The translations under genes and the position numbers were made by a program. From positions 1 to 40,294 of the IMG/VR virus record IMGVR_UViG_3300002460_000012: a DNA stretch of 40,294 nucleotides; one strand, written 5' to 3'. Below the pieces are notes generated by a model. It was not told where the DNA came from, searched no databases, and was given only the letters and a program-made list of their open reading frames with translations. Shown here in pieces: positions 1-8,377 of this stretch; positions within the stretch are counted from its first letter, which is position 1, and every line of letters begins with the position of its first letter. The stretch is from a virus.

Positions 1-96
1 TTTTATTTTTCCTCCTACCGCCGTCCCCGCCGCACCAATTAACTGCCCAGGAAGCGCATACATCGCCGCCTGCCTGCCATACACATCACCTAATTG
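1..96. repeat. Terminal direct repeat, left copy (circularisation overlap)
   Basis: These 96 bases are identical to 40199-40294. The repeat lies inside a protein-coding gene that reads cleanly through the join, so the sequence is a circular map of 40,198 bp. A short overlap of this size is typical of assembly closure of a circularly permuted or circular molecule. A true short terminal repeat is possible but less likely. Confidence 0.9.
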
Positions 97-720
97 GGCT
101 TGTGAAGGATAAGCATAATAAGAAGCGGCGGCTTGCGCCCCACTTGCCTGTCTACCCATAGCTTGTTGTCCAAACTGCTGTTGCTGTCCATAAAGATTGG
201 CTAAATTAGCAATATTCTGTTGTCCTATACCTTGTGTATATTGGCTTAATTCACCGCCTCTCGCTAATTCTTGTCCCCTAAAATTCATCCTGTCTTGGGC
301 CTCCCGTATGGAGAGTTCAACCCCAGCACGGCCCATTTGTTCAATTGGTAACCCACTCCTTAATAACCCTCTTTGTTGGTAGGCACGATTTATATAATCT
401 TCAGTAGCTCTTAATGAAGGCTGAAGTTGACTTTCATAAGCTTGGTAGGGGTCTTGGACACCTCTCAAAGTCTGTCCATAATACGCTTTACCGAGTTCTC
501 CGCCTTGTTGTAAAAACTGTTGTTCAGGGTTTAAATAGCCTTGAGGGGCTTGCCCTAAACCCTGTTGGTATCTCATCAACTCGTCAAGAAGTTTACCTAT
601 TTCAAAACTTCTTCCATATTGCTGTGCCTCGGCAGGTGTCTGTTGAGTCGCCTGTGTAATACCTCGCCCAGCTTGGGTGATGCCTTCCTCGGCTGAACTT
701 TTACTTTTCTTACTGCTCAC
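1..720 (-). CDS. Gln-rich putative virion (ejection) protein, runs across the map junction
   Basis: The frame is open from a GTG at 720-718 down to base 1 and ends in TGA at 40196-40198 across the circular join, giving 240 residues. A strong AGGAGGT ribosome site lies just upstream of the GTG. The protein is rich in Gln, Gly, Ala and Tyr, with an N-terminal Ser/Lys stretch and no signal peptide. Its TGA overlaps the next ATG, so it is translationally coupled to the 337-residue coiled-coil protein. Its position between tail genes and two more low-complexity virion-type proteins suggests one of a set of internal or ejection proteins, as in P22 or T7. That role is inferred from context. Confidence 0.8.
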   Translation of the reverse strand, partial: MSSKKSKSSAEEGITQAGRGITQATQQTPAEAQQYGRSFEIGKLLDELMRYQQGLGQAPQGYLNPEQQFLQQGGELGKAYYGQTLRGVQDPYQAYESQLQPSLRATEDYINRAYQQRGLLRSGLPIEQMGRAGVELSIREAQDRMNFRGQELARGGELSQYTQGIGQQNIANLANLYGQQQQFGQQAMGRQASGAQAAASYYAYPSQAQLGDVYGRQAAMYALPGQLIGAAGTAVGGKIK

Positions 721-729
721 CTTACCTCC

Positions 730-1062
730 TCATTTTGCATAAATGTATACATCCTTTTTGGCGTTGTGCCAGTATACAAACTCAAACCTCTGAAAATAAT
801 GTTCTCTGAAGAATTTTCTCAAGAACAATAAGTTGGATGAACGACGAAATTTTCTCTTTATGCACATGTTCTCTATATAGATAAATAACTTACCTCTTTT
901 ATATATCGGCCTCCAAGTAAAGAAACCGGCTACTAACCCATTTTTTATTATAGCCCTTATAGTCCCATTAGCAACTGCATCGGCGATACTTTCATAGGTG
1001 TCCTCTCTTGATGGGACTTCAAGACCTTCCTCGACCATGTAATCTATGAGCTGATTTATCAA
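730..1062 (-). CDS. GNAT-like small protein
   Basis: 110 residues. A short central segment resembles the strand and loop of phage GNAT acetyltransferase-like proteins that sit beside internal virion genes: a glycine-bearing strand (around VAGFFTW) followed by an aromatic, basic stretch. I cannot identify acetyl-CoA binding residues with certainty. It overlaps the upstream signal-peptide gene by four bases (ATGA) and lies ten bases before the GTG of the 240-residue virion protein. A role in virion assembly or modification is inferred from position only. Confidence 0.6.
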   Translation of the reverse strand: MINQLIDYMVEEGLEVPSREDTYESIADAVANGTIRAIIKNGLVAGFFTWRPIYKRGKLFIYIENMCIKRKFRRSSNLLFLRKFFREHYFQRFEFVYWHNAKKDVYIYAK

Positions 1063-1418
1063 TTCCTGATAACCTCGTCCAAATCTTCTTGTGAAATACC
1101 AAGTTCTTTTAGCTTAGTTTTAACTCTTGCTCTGCTTTCTTTCTGGAATTTATCTTTATCTTTTAGATATTGTTCGTAGTTATTGATTATTACTTCAAGT
1201 TCTGCGTCAGTCGGTTGACTAACTCCATTTGTTTCCCAATTAGTAATTTCATATTTACCGTTTGGGAGTTCTTGAGTGTTTATCTTTGCTCCCTCGAATT
1301 TATCCTGTCCTCGAAGCCACCATTCTATTGCAAGAGCAGATGGTCTTTTCGTAGAAGCTTCGCAAAAAGATGTTACTAAAAACCCAACGATTAAAACCAA
1401 AATAATTATTTTTCTCAC
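1059..1418 (-). CDS. Exported small protein in tail module
   Basis: 119 residues. The N-terminus is a textbook Sec signal: basic MRK, a hydrophobic core (IIILVLIVGFLV) and a c-region TSFCEA followed by Ser. The mature part is charged and helical, with many Lys, Glu and Asp. It sits between a tail-fibre-like gene and the GNAT-like gene, all tightly spaced. I do not recognise the family. A signal peptide on a gene embedded in the tail operon is unusual; see findings. Confidence 0.7.
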   Translation of the reverse strand: MRKIIILVLIVGFLVTSFCEASTKRPSALAIEWWLRGQDKFEGAKINTQELPNGKYEITNWETNGVSQPTDAELEVIINNYEQYLKDKDKFQKESRARVKTKLKELGISQEDLDEVIRN

Positions 1419-1426
1419 ATATCCTC

Positions 1427-2353
1427 CTAATCAGGTTCTATCTCACTGATAGTTATGCTCGAGGCCATTACCCCACCATACATTTGAGTGCCCGCTGCGC
1501 CGTTAAACGTTGTTGTGCCCGCATTTTCAATTCCAGCCCTAACCTTAAACGTGGTCGCGGATGTAGTCCCCGCTGTCATATAATGTATGAACGTTATACT
1601 TCGAGTCTCTCCAGCCGTCGTGCTAGATTGAGGAGCTGCCGCGAGCGCGCCAGCGGTTGAATCTTGAAATAATGCCGCAGCCATAACTGAAGCGCTGGCG
1701 TTACTAGTCGCTCCATTCCATACCACTTCTATTTTTAATCTATTAGTGGCGGAGGTCGGAGTGATGGCGAGAGTCATATATTCATCGCCCTCGGTGTTTT
1801 GAGGAATTGTATTATCATTAGGTATTACAGTTGTTCCCGTAGCAACAGCTCCTGTTTGAGTATTTACTACTTGCTTTACCTTACCTCCTCCTGCCGCCCA
1901 CGAGGGATTTGCTCCGTTACCATTGGTCTTTAGAAACTGTCCGTTTGTTCCAGGGCTTAACCATTTAGGAGTTAATGTGGCAAAATCAAAATAGATAACC
2001 GCCCCTGAAGCCGTGCCGGTAGGTCGGGCGAGAGTAGTAGTTGTTCCCGTTCCATCAAAATATATAATTGCTCCACTCGCTACTCCGCTAAAATCACTGC
2101 TTGTCCCGCCATATTGAGTTGTTACAATAGTTCCGTTCCAAGTCCCAGAGGTTATAGTTCCAACCTGTGTTATATCAACGTGGGAGTGAGTATTATATTT
2201 TGATTGGTGTTCAGAAAAGTTAGAGTTCATATCTGATGATTGGATTACGGTATTAGAGGAAAAACTATTCGGAGTAGAAATGGTCGTTGATGGCGTACTA
2301 TAACTGATATTCGCTATCAGTAAAAATCCCATTACTAATAAAATTTTTCTCAT
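1427..2353 (-). CDS. Tail fibre/spike-like protein with signal peptide
   Basis: 308 residues from an ATG at 2353 preceded by AAAGGAGATAT. A GTG-type extension to 2374 is less likely because it overlaps the upstream stop. Residues 1-19 form a Sec-like signal ending ISYS. The mature protein has the Gly/Thr/Ser-rich, beta-repetitive character of phage fibre proteins, with segments such as TITSGTWNGTIV and NGQFLKTNG that recur in many fibre stalks. The C-terminal third looks like a compact beta domain. Likely a receptor-binding or accessory fibre; the signal peptide is unexpected for a cytoplasmically assembled part. Confidence 0.75.
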   Translation of the reverse strand: MRKILLVMGFLLIANISYSTPSTTISTPNSFSSNTVIQSSDMNSNFSEHQSKYNTHSHVDITQVGTITSGTWNGTIVTTQYGGTSSDFSGVASGAIIYFDGTGTTTTLARPTGTASGAVIYFDFATLTPKWLSPGTNGQFLKTNGNGANPSWAAGGGKVKQVVNTQTGAVATGTTVIPNDNTIPQNTEGDEYMTLAITPTSATNRLKIEVVWNGATSNASASVMAAALFQDSTAGALAAAPQSSTTAGETRSITFIHYMTAGTTSATTFKVRAGIENAGTTTFNGAAGTQMYGGVMASSITISEIEPD

Positions 2354-2363
2354 ATATCTCCTT

Positions 2364-2660
2364 TTAAGGCACAACCGTTAAGGGTGAGGCAAGCCATTGT
2401 GTCCCATCTGGGCTTGACACACATACCGTTAAAACTGATTGAGTAGCGCCTACATATAACAATACATCTCCCCTTTTACCGTTTCTTGAACCATTGGGGT
2501 TAGATGTTACTATCTCCATATTGTTGTGGTGATTATATAGGGTTTTCAAATAAGTCCTTGTTTCAAAATCTTTAATTGGCGGAGGCTCTGGGATTAAACC
2601 TGCCCAACAGTTGTTGACCAACAAAGCTAACAATAATATGGTTTGGATGGTAATTTTCAT
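2364..2660 (-). CDS. Small exported virion-module protein
   Basis: 98 residues with a clear signal peptide (MKITIQTILLLALLVNNCWA, cleavage before Gly). The mature part begins Pro-rich, continues with a helix (ETRTYLKTLYNHHNN) and ends in a beta-rich stretch with a DGTQW motif. The helix-plus-beta plan resembles small proteins next to tail fibres in metagenomic podoviruses, but I cannot name the family. The gene ends just before the fibre-like gene and follows the gp10-like tail gene by six bases. Confidence 0.7.
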   Translation of the reverse strand: MKITIQTILLLALLVNNCWAGLIPEPPPIKDFETRTYLKTLYNHHNNMEIVTSNPNGSRNGKRGDVLLYVGATQSVLTVCVSSPDGTQWLASPLTVVP

Positions 2661-2666
2661 ATATTC

Positions 2667-4331
2667 CTAAATCCTCTGGCTTTCCTCGATATACATCTCC
2701 CACCCAAGTATTACCACCGCATTAGTTACTACATCATTATTATAGAAATTTATCTGAAACATATTCTTACCTTTTTCAATCTCATCACGCCCTACTATTA
2801 CCGTATCGCCTCCCCATAAATCCACATCCCACTCTGCTACATCCCATAAAGACTGCGAACTACTTAATGAGATGTCAACTACCTTACCGCTTGCCTCATA
2901 ATCTGATTTACATTCAGCATGGACATACTCTCCACTATTCGATAAAGCGTAAGTCTTTAATAATCTCCAATATTTATCACCTAATCCCACTTCTGGGTAT
3001 CTATACCATTTAGTCTGGTAAAATGACAATATGGCACTTGAGGCTACATTTCCATCATAATAAGTCGTTGAGGGGTATCTATGGACATATCCAGAATAAT
3101 CTGCGAAATATATGGCTTTATCGCTTGAGTCCCCATCTCCTACACACCAAGCTATTGGGTTTATACCCCTGAATTTAGTCCATGCCTGAAAACTTGTATC
3201 AAAGAGCATTACCCTATTGTTTGACTGACTTGCATCTATTGCTATCGCTGTATAGTAATCATCATCAGCGAACCTATATGAAGAATAATCAAGACCAAGT
3301 ATATAAGGGGCTTGTGCTTTATTTATATTTTTAGTGGTATTTATTATTTTTCTTGATATAAACTGGACTTTATACCCGCCATCATATAGACAAAAATCAC
3401 CTTGTTCGGTAGCGAAGAATATCCCATTGTCAGTGGCTTTTACCGACTCAAATGATAGCGTTCCAACGCTATCAATCATCTTTTCAAGTCTAAAGGTATC
3501 CCTTTCCCATCCAGAAAGTCGCCAGATAGTAGTATCCTTGAATATATAAAGAGCGTCATATGCGCTGACTAAAGCTCTAACCTTTGTTCCATCAGCACTC
3601 TGAACATCAAAGAAATCTGTCGCTGTATAGCCTGTAATATCATCTAAGGCACTAAACCACACCCTTGAAGGGCTTGTATTATTACCTGAAAGAAATAGGT
3701 GATTTTTATGATATTCAACTAATGTCGCATTGGGACAATCTGTATCAGAAGTTAATTGTCGTACGTGATTAGTCCCGTCAAAATAATAGGGTTTATAAGT
3801 ATTAACCCCTATCGTAAATACGCATTTATCTTCGGCTATCGCAAAATCAGCTCTATTTATGCCATCATAAGCCGTAACCCAAGACCCAGCGTTGGAAGGA
3901 ACAGCCCCATCTATCGTTACCCAGTGAGCATTTTCAGGGCCACCGGTAGAGGTATAAGCCTTTCGTTTTATAGTAGGAACACCATCTCTATTGGCTAAAG
4001 CTACAAGAAATCTATCTCCATTATTTAGTTCATAAAAGGATAACCCAGTAACCTCAATGATTGTTCCTGTTGATACTTGGACTGGGCTAAATCCTATATT
4101 AAGAGTCCTAAATCCAGTTCTTTTCCTTAATGCGCCGCCAGTATCAAAGATAAAATTCTGTATATCAGTAGCTTCATTGTCAGCTATCTCGGTGGTAGAG
4201 AGTTGCTCATTTATTCCGCCTTGATTTAAAAAATAGCTATATTTACGCCAAGTTACACCAGCTTCAGAATTTTGGCAAAATAATAAGTTAGCTACTAAAC
4301 CAACGACTAAAAGTAGACGCTTCCAACCCAA
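2667..4331 (-). CDS. P22 gp10-like tail stabilisation/tube protein with signal peptide
   Basis: 554 residues from a TTG at 4331, placed six bases after GAGGAG; no signal-less in-frame start is visible nearby. After a Sec-like signal (hydrophobic core LLLVVGLVANLLF, c-region ending NSEA) comes GGINEQ, then ADNEATDIQNF and GGALRKRTGF. This N-terminal pattern is typical of podoviral tail-hub/stabilisation proteins related to P22 gp10. The rest is beta-propeller-like, with repeated aromatic-glycine blades (for example SGYVHRYPST). It overlaps the 3' end of the adaptor gene by 44 bases. It should plug the head and bind the fibre, so a signal peptide here is remarkable. Confidence 0.75.
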   Translation of the reverse strand: MGWKRLLLVVGLVANLLFCQNSEAGVTWRKYSYFLNQGGINEQLSTTEIADNEATDIQNFIFDTGGALRKRTGFRTLNIGFSPVQVSTGTIIEVTGLSFYELNNGDRFLVALANRDGVPTIKRKAYTSTGGPENAHWVTIDGAVPSNAGSWVTAYDGINRADFAIAEDKCVFTIGVNTYKPYYFDGTNHVRQLTSDTDCPNATLVEYHKNHLFLSGNNTSPSRVWFSALDDITGYTATDFFDVQSADGTKVRALVSAYDALYIFKDTTIWRLSGWERDTFRLEKMIDSVGTLSFESVKATDNGIFFATEQGDFCLYDGGYKVQFISRKIINTTKNINKAQAPYILGLDYSSYRFADDDYYTAIAIDASQSNNRVMLFDTSFQAWTKFRGINPIAWCVGDGDSSDKAIYFADYSGYVHRYPSTTYYDGNVASSAILSFYQTKWYRYPEVGLGDKYWRLLKTYALSNSGEYVHAECKSDYEASGKVVDISLSSSQSLWDVAEWDVDLWGGDTVIVGRDEIEKGKNMFQINFYNNDVVTNAVVILGWEMYIEESQRI

Positions 4332-5403
4332 TGGTCGCTCCTCGTTTTATCCTATCCGCTGATTTTCTTCCATACTTTCTATCGGGGGCAAAACTGCCTA
4401 TCTTTAATTTCATCTGTTGTAAGCCATTCAAAAATCTTGACTCATATACATTTTCAGCCTTATTTATGTCGCCCTTCTGACTTAAAATTTCGCTTAACGC
4501 ACCCCATATTAAAAGATGATGATAGTCAGGTGGCATATCGGGTGAGTCATAATCATTCACTAATGGAATGGGAAGCCTGAAATACCTATAATAAAGATGT
4601 CTTGCGGCATTAGGAATGTTGTAAAGTTGAACTACAATATTATCAAGAGGAATGACATAGCTTGCCCCTGCGGTTACTGTAACAGTTTCATATATGGTGA
4701 TTTGGGTATCAGAGTCTACCGTATTAACTGTATACCAATTAGACCCAACTCGTATGCGTGAACGCTTCGTAATGCCTATTATGCTTGACCAAGCTGTCCC
4801 AGAACCTGTTACCGTAGATGTCGCTATACCGAGCGTTCCTGTTGTATAGGTTTGGGTGTCATTACCTACATAAATCGAATAATATGGGTCAGAGAGGGCC
4901 TGCGGGGTAGGAAATAACTCATCGAAGTTTTTAGGAAGTAAGTCTATTGTAAGTAAGCCATTCTGAATTTGCCTAAATGATTTGTATTTATCTACATCAG
5001 CATTAAGACGGTATTCATCTTGAAATATGGAATAGGTTTGTTCGGTAGCGGTGCTACCTTGATATGCTTTATCAATAGTAATACTTGTATCTCCACTTCT
5101 GGCAGTAATCCTGTAATAAGGTTTTTCATTCGCTATTCTTATTTTCCTGCCAACCATAGCGGCAGTCCATACGGTAGTTGTCCCGGATATGGTGGTTGAA
5201 CCATTAGTAACATCGGCTGTTCCCGTAGAGTAATCGTCAGTAGTCGTCAGAATACCATTTCTAAAATCAAGATAAAATGGCCAGTCGTGGAACTGATATA
5301 CTCTATTTAGTGCCACCTGTATCATAGCATTTACCAATGTCCTTTGGTCTTTGACATTGGAAATGTTTTCTACATGAGTCGCCACATCCACACGACGCAA
5401 CAT
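4288..5403 (-). CDS. Head-to-tail adaptor (gp4-like) with duplicated beta domain
   Basis: 371 residues. The N-terminal helices (about 1-50, ALNRVYQFHDWPFY) and C-terminal helical part (about 285-345) match the layout of phage adaptor/connector proteins that bind under the portal. Two related beta-sandwich segments are inserted, at about residues 60-127 and 188-251, each with a Thr/Gly-rich strand, a T-x-W turn, R-I-R strand and a 'DTxITI' strand. It follows a small conserved virion protein and overlaps the gp10-like gene, the usual order portal-scaffold-capsid-adaptor-hub. Confidence in the adaptor role is good; exact family is not confirmed. Confidence 0.7.
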   Translation of the reverse strand: MLRRVDVATHVENISNVKDQRTLVNAMIQVALNRVYQFHDWPFYLDFRNGILTTTDDYSTGTADVTNGSTTISGTTTVWTAAMVGRKIRIANEKPYYRITARSGDTSITIDKAYQGSTATEQTYSIFQDEYRLNADVDKYKSFRQIQNGLLTIDLLPKNFDELFPTPQALSDPYYSIYVGNDTQTYTTGTLGIATSTVTGSGTAWSSIIGITKRSRIRVGSNWYTVNTVDSDTQITIYETVTVTAGASYVIPLDNIVVQLYNIPNAARHLYYRYFRLPIPLVNDYDSPDMPPDYHHLLIWGALSEILSQKGDINKAENVYESRFLNGLQQMKLKIGSFAPDRKYGRKSADRIKRGATIGLEASTFSRWFSS

Positions 5404-5405
5404 TT

Positions 5406-5741
5406 TTAGCTCCCTTCCAATATTCGGACACTGCTTGCGACAGTTGAAATCCCATAAACATCTACTTCGTCAGATATATCTATTTTAATCGTATCTTGCG
5501 GGTTCATAGGATAACCGTTATCTGTTGTTACCCCCGAATGACCTATATAGATTACATTGCTTGAATTATTTAAGATTAAGATGCTTCGTCTTTTATCAAG
5601 AGGAATAGTGGGTATTTTTGTAGCCGCTACGCCTACGGTTACGGCTTGTGGGAGCAGGGCATTTCGTAATAAAATTACATGAAAACGCTTTCCTGATGAA
5701 CCGTCAAAGTAACCTTCGTTTGGAGTGAAAATATCTTTCAT
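5406..5741 (-). CDS. Small conserved beta-rich virion protein
   Basis: 111 residues, no signal peptide. The core RRSILILNNSSNVIYIG, followed by GVTTDNGYPM and an ending DVYGIST, is a pattern I recognise from small phage structural proteins next to adaptors. It is probably a beta-sandwich decoration or head-completion component. It starts four bases after the coiled-coil gene ends and stops three bases before the adaptor gene starts, so it is part of the morphogenesis operon. Confidence 0.6.
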   Translation of the reverse strand: MKDIFTPNEGYFDGSSGKRFHVILLRNALLPQAVTVGVAATKIPTIPLDKRRSILILNNSSNVIYIGHSGVTTDNGYPMNPQDTIKIDISDEVDVYGISTVASSVRILEGS

Positions 5742-5744
5742 AGG

Positions 5745-6599
5745 TTATTCCTTTTTATTCAATAAGGCAAACCGTTTCAATTCTTCTTCTTTTTGAGCTA
5801 AATCTCTTTTCTTTGTATCTAATTTATGCTTTTCTTCATCAAGAATTGACAACATATTTCTTTCTTCCGCTATCTTATCTTGTAAAAAAAGACGTTCTTG
5901 TTCAAGCTTTTCTCTCTCAAGACGCAATGAATTTTCCTGTTTTTTGTATGTTTCTACTAATGGGATTATCTCATTTCTTACTTTTTCTATATTCGATTTT
6001 TCTTTTTCTAAAACCTGTTTTTCAGTCTTTAAAGCATCATCTAAAGCTATGAGAGAACTCTCCTTTAGTTTCAATTCAGCTTCTTTTTTATCATTTGTCT
6101 CTTTTATTAAACTCACTTTATGAAGTTTATCATCTGCGTTTTCAAACTTTTCTTTTGTTTTTACTTGAAGGTCTTTAAGGTTAATATTTAGTTTTTCAAC
6201 TTCAATTCTTTCTTTACTTAATTTCTTTTTTTCATCTTCAAGACTTAAAACTTTTGCTTCCCTTGCCTGTAATTCTTCCATTCTTTTTTCGTGTTCCATA
6301 GTCCCGAACTCTATCCTATGAACATCTTCATCCAGTTTTCTTCTTTTTAAATTCAGGTCATTGTCAAAATCCTGCTTCAGTTTCCTTTTTTCTCTTTCCC
6401 ACTCGGCTTTTTGATTTATTGCGGCTTCGTTTACATTTCTTAATTCGATTGTAGCGAGTGTAATATTATGTTGGATAAAATCCAATTCTTTCTTTTTTTC
6501 CTCTAAAATATATTTTGCACTTTCCAACCAGTCGCCAAATAGCTTCGGGTCATCAGATAAAGTTTTTACTTTATTCACGCTACCCTGTGGTCTTGCCAT
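5745..6599 (-). CDS. Long coiled-coil protein in head-tail operon
   Basis: 284 residues. After a short N-terminal region (MARPQGSVNKVKTLSDD) nearly all of the protein, about residues 25-280, is heptad-rich and highly charged (Lys, Glu, Leu, Arg), predicting a long rod. No signal peptide or membrane segment is seen. The ribosome site is GAGGAGGTAAT. It lies between the O-antigen ligase-like gene and the small beta virion gene. It may be a virion fibre, a scaffold-like assembly factor or a DNA-packing protein; the sequence does not decide. Confidence 0.7.
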   Translation of the reverse strand: MARPQGSVNKVKTLSDDPKLFGDWLESAKYILEEKKKELDFIQHNITLATIELRNVNEAAINQKAEWEREKRKLKQDFDNDLNLKRRKLDEDVHRIEFGTMEHEKRMEELQAREAKVLSLEDEKKKLSKERIEVEKLNINLKDLQVKTKEKFENADDKLHKVSLIKETNDKKEAELKLKESSLIALDDALKTEKQVLEKEKSNIEKVRNEIIPLVETYKKQENSLRLEREKLEQERLFLQDKIAEERNMLSILDEEKHKLDTKKRDLAQKEEELKRFALLNKKE

Positions 6600-6610
6600 A
6601 TTACCTCCTC

Positions 6611-7768
6611 TTAGAGCTTTTCAATAGCGCACCAACCTGTCAAACCAAGAAGGGCTATTGTGGGAACTTCCATTGGAAACGAACCTAACATAAACAAAAG
6701 AAATGTTAAAAACATTGTAAAAAAACAATTCCCAATTTCTTCTTTATATGAATAATTACGAATAGAATTTATAATAAGTAAAACAAATAAAAACACCCCT
6801 AAAATCCCTATTTCCACTAAATATTGAAGCCAGTCATTATGAACTTCATACCATATAGACCTTCCAACTTCATTTTGGGTAACAATATGGAGAGTGGAGA
6901 AAAATCCTATCCCTAAACCAAATAAAGGATTATTTTTAAATAGTTCAACTGTTTTCAGCCATAAATCAGCTCTACCACTCATAAGGGTAGATAATTTCAT
7001 CAAGTTGTGCAATAAACCCGTGTATATAAGAATAAGGATTGTAGCAAAAGATGAAACCAACAATCCCAATCTGACCCATTTGTATTCTCTAAATTTAAGG
7101 AAAGCCCATACAAGTAAAGAGAATATAGAACAAAACCAAGCGAAATGAGACTTAGATAAATATATGGTAAATAAAGATATGGCAAGACCTGCCCAATACA
7201 AAGGTCTCTTAAAATATAGAAACATTGGAATAGTCAATCCTAAATACATCCCTATCAAATTAGGATTATCAAGACAGGCTGACATGCGGTTATCACACCT
7301 ATATTGAACATGTTGTTCCCATAAACCAGGAAAAGTAGCCTTGAGTGGGTCAAAACCAAAGTATTGTAAGAGAGAAAAAACAGAGATTAAGACACTTGAG
7401 ATACACAGAGCTTTAGCTATTCTTATATAATCATCTTTTTCAAATATAGATAAAATACTCAATATAGTCATAATACCTAATGATATATAAATAAAAGGCA
7501 CTAACATATAAAGAGGCGCAGGCTGAACCCTCGCTATATTAAAGAAAATGTAAAAGAAACAGCTTAAAAATAGATAACATATAAAATTAGACAGATACTT
7601 ATTGTGATAAGTATTAGTCAACCCTTTTCGTAGAGCCAAAATAATCATACCCATAAAGATAAATATAAGAAACATGCCTTGTGGTATTCTAAACTGATTT
7701 TGAACTCCCGGTGCAGGATTAAAAATCCACGGCTGAATTAAAAGACATAAAACAAAGAAAGTAGTCAT
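6611..7768 (-). CDS. O-antigen ligase/polymerase-like membrane protein (Wzy_C type), copy 1
   Basis: 385 residues with about ten hydrophobic segments. The signature periplasmic loop is present: SGRADLWLKTVELFKNNPLFGLGIG, split here as SGRADLWLK and FGLGIGFF, followed by VHNDWLQYLVEIGILG. These are typical of the Wzy/WaaL superfamily that polymerises or ligates O-antigen on the periplasmic side of the inner membrane. The gene is a cargo gene between capsid and tail genes, on the late strand. By analogy with phage D3 seroconversion it may alter the host surface to block superinfection. It is preceded by a hairpin (7780-7806) that may damp its expression. Confidence 0.8.
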   Translation of the reverse strand: MTTFFVLCLLIQPWIFNPAPGVQNQFRIPQGMFLIFIFMGMIILALRKGLTNTYHNKYLSNFICYLFLSCFFYIFFNIARVQPAPLYMLVPFIYISLGIMTILSILSIFEKDDYIRIAKALCISSVLISVFSLLQYFGFDPLKATFPGLWEQHVQYRCDNRMSACLDNPNLIGMYLGLTIPMFLYFKRPLYWAGLAISLFTIYLSKSHFAWFCSIFSLLVWAFLKFREYKWVRLGLLVSSFATILILIYTGLLHNLMKLSTLMSGRADLWLKTVELFKNNPLFGLGIGFFSTLHIVTQNEVGRSIWYEVHNDWLQYLVEIGILGVFLFVLLIINSIRNYSYKEEIGNCFFTMFLTFLLFMLGSFPMEVPTIALLGLTGWCAIEKL

Positions 7769-7779
7769 AATTAAATGGT

Positions 7780-7806
7780 GAGGGCTTTTTTCTAAGGAAA
7801 GCCCTC
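7780..7806 (-). terminator. Hairpin between capsid-end gene and ligase gene
   Basis: GAGGGCTTT at 7780-7788 and AAAGCCCTC at 7798-7806 form a perfect nine-pair stem with a nine-base loop. It lies downstream of the capsid/7821 gene stop and 12 bases before the ligase ATG. No clear U-tract follows on the minus strand, so this may be an attenuating or RNA-processing hairpin rather than a full terminator. Confidence 0.45.
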
Positions 7807-7820
7807 GAAAACCTATTTAA

Positions 7821-8369
7821 TTATCTCTCTCCTATCCAAGCCCAGTAAAGACTCGCTGGTTCACCGCCAGCGGCTGTCCTACCGCTAATACTATTATCTT
7901 GCGTCTGCGTTCCAGAAAGCAGAACACCGATAATAGATGAGGTTGCGTTAGCGGGTGTATTCGCCACTCTACCAGATGTAGTAGATGTAGCGACCGTATT
8001 ACCTGCTGCCGCAAGACCCTGCGTGGTAGTAAACCATACTTTGTGAGGCCCTCGGACACATATCTTACCTATTGAGTTATCTTCAATAACTTCATCAGTT
8101 ATACCTAACGCTAACGAACTACCTTCGGTTGTAGTCCCAGTTATATACGCACCGAGCGTAGTTCCACTGGCTACATTTGCCGCCGTAGTATCAAGGATAA
8201 CCACCGCATTTGAAGTTATATCCGACCCACTGTTATTATAGGCATAGATATATACATCGAGTTCCCCTATCTGAATATCGCTTGAATAAGCGTTCGCCCC
8301 TATCTCCGCATAAGCGGAGGAAACCAATAGAAGCGTAGAAATGAAAAGAAAAACAAATAGTTTTTTCAT
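7821..8369 (-). CDS. Exported protein directly downstream of the major capsid gene
   Basis: 182 residues. A classical signal peptide (MKKLFVFLFISTLLLVSSAYA, cleavage before Glu) leads a Thr/Ser/Gly/Ala-rich, beta-type mature domain. The ribosome site is AGGAGATAGA before ATG. The gene starts eight bases after the capsid gene ends, the usual place of a head decoration or fibre protein. Signal peptides are not expected on such proteins. Function is inferred from position. Confidence 0.75.
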   Translation of the reverse strand: MKKLFVFLFISTLLLVSSAYAEIGANAYSSDIQIGELDVYIYAYNNSGSDITSNAVVILDTTAANVASGTTLGAYITGTTTEGSSLALGITDEVIEDNSIGKICVRGPHKVWFTTTQGLAAAGNTVATSTTSGRVANTPANATSSIIGVLLSGTQTQDNSISGRTAAGGEPASLYWAWIGER

Positions 8370-8377
8370 TCTATCTC

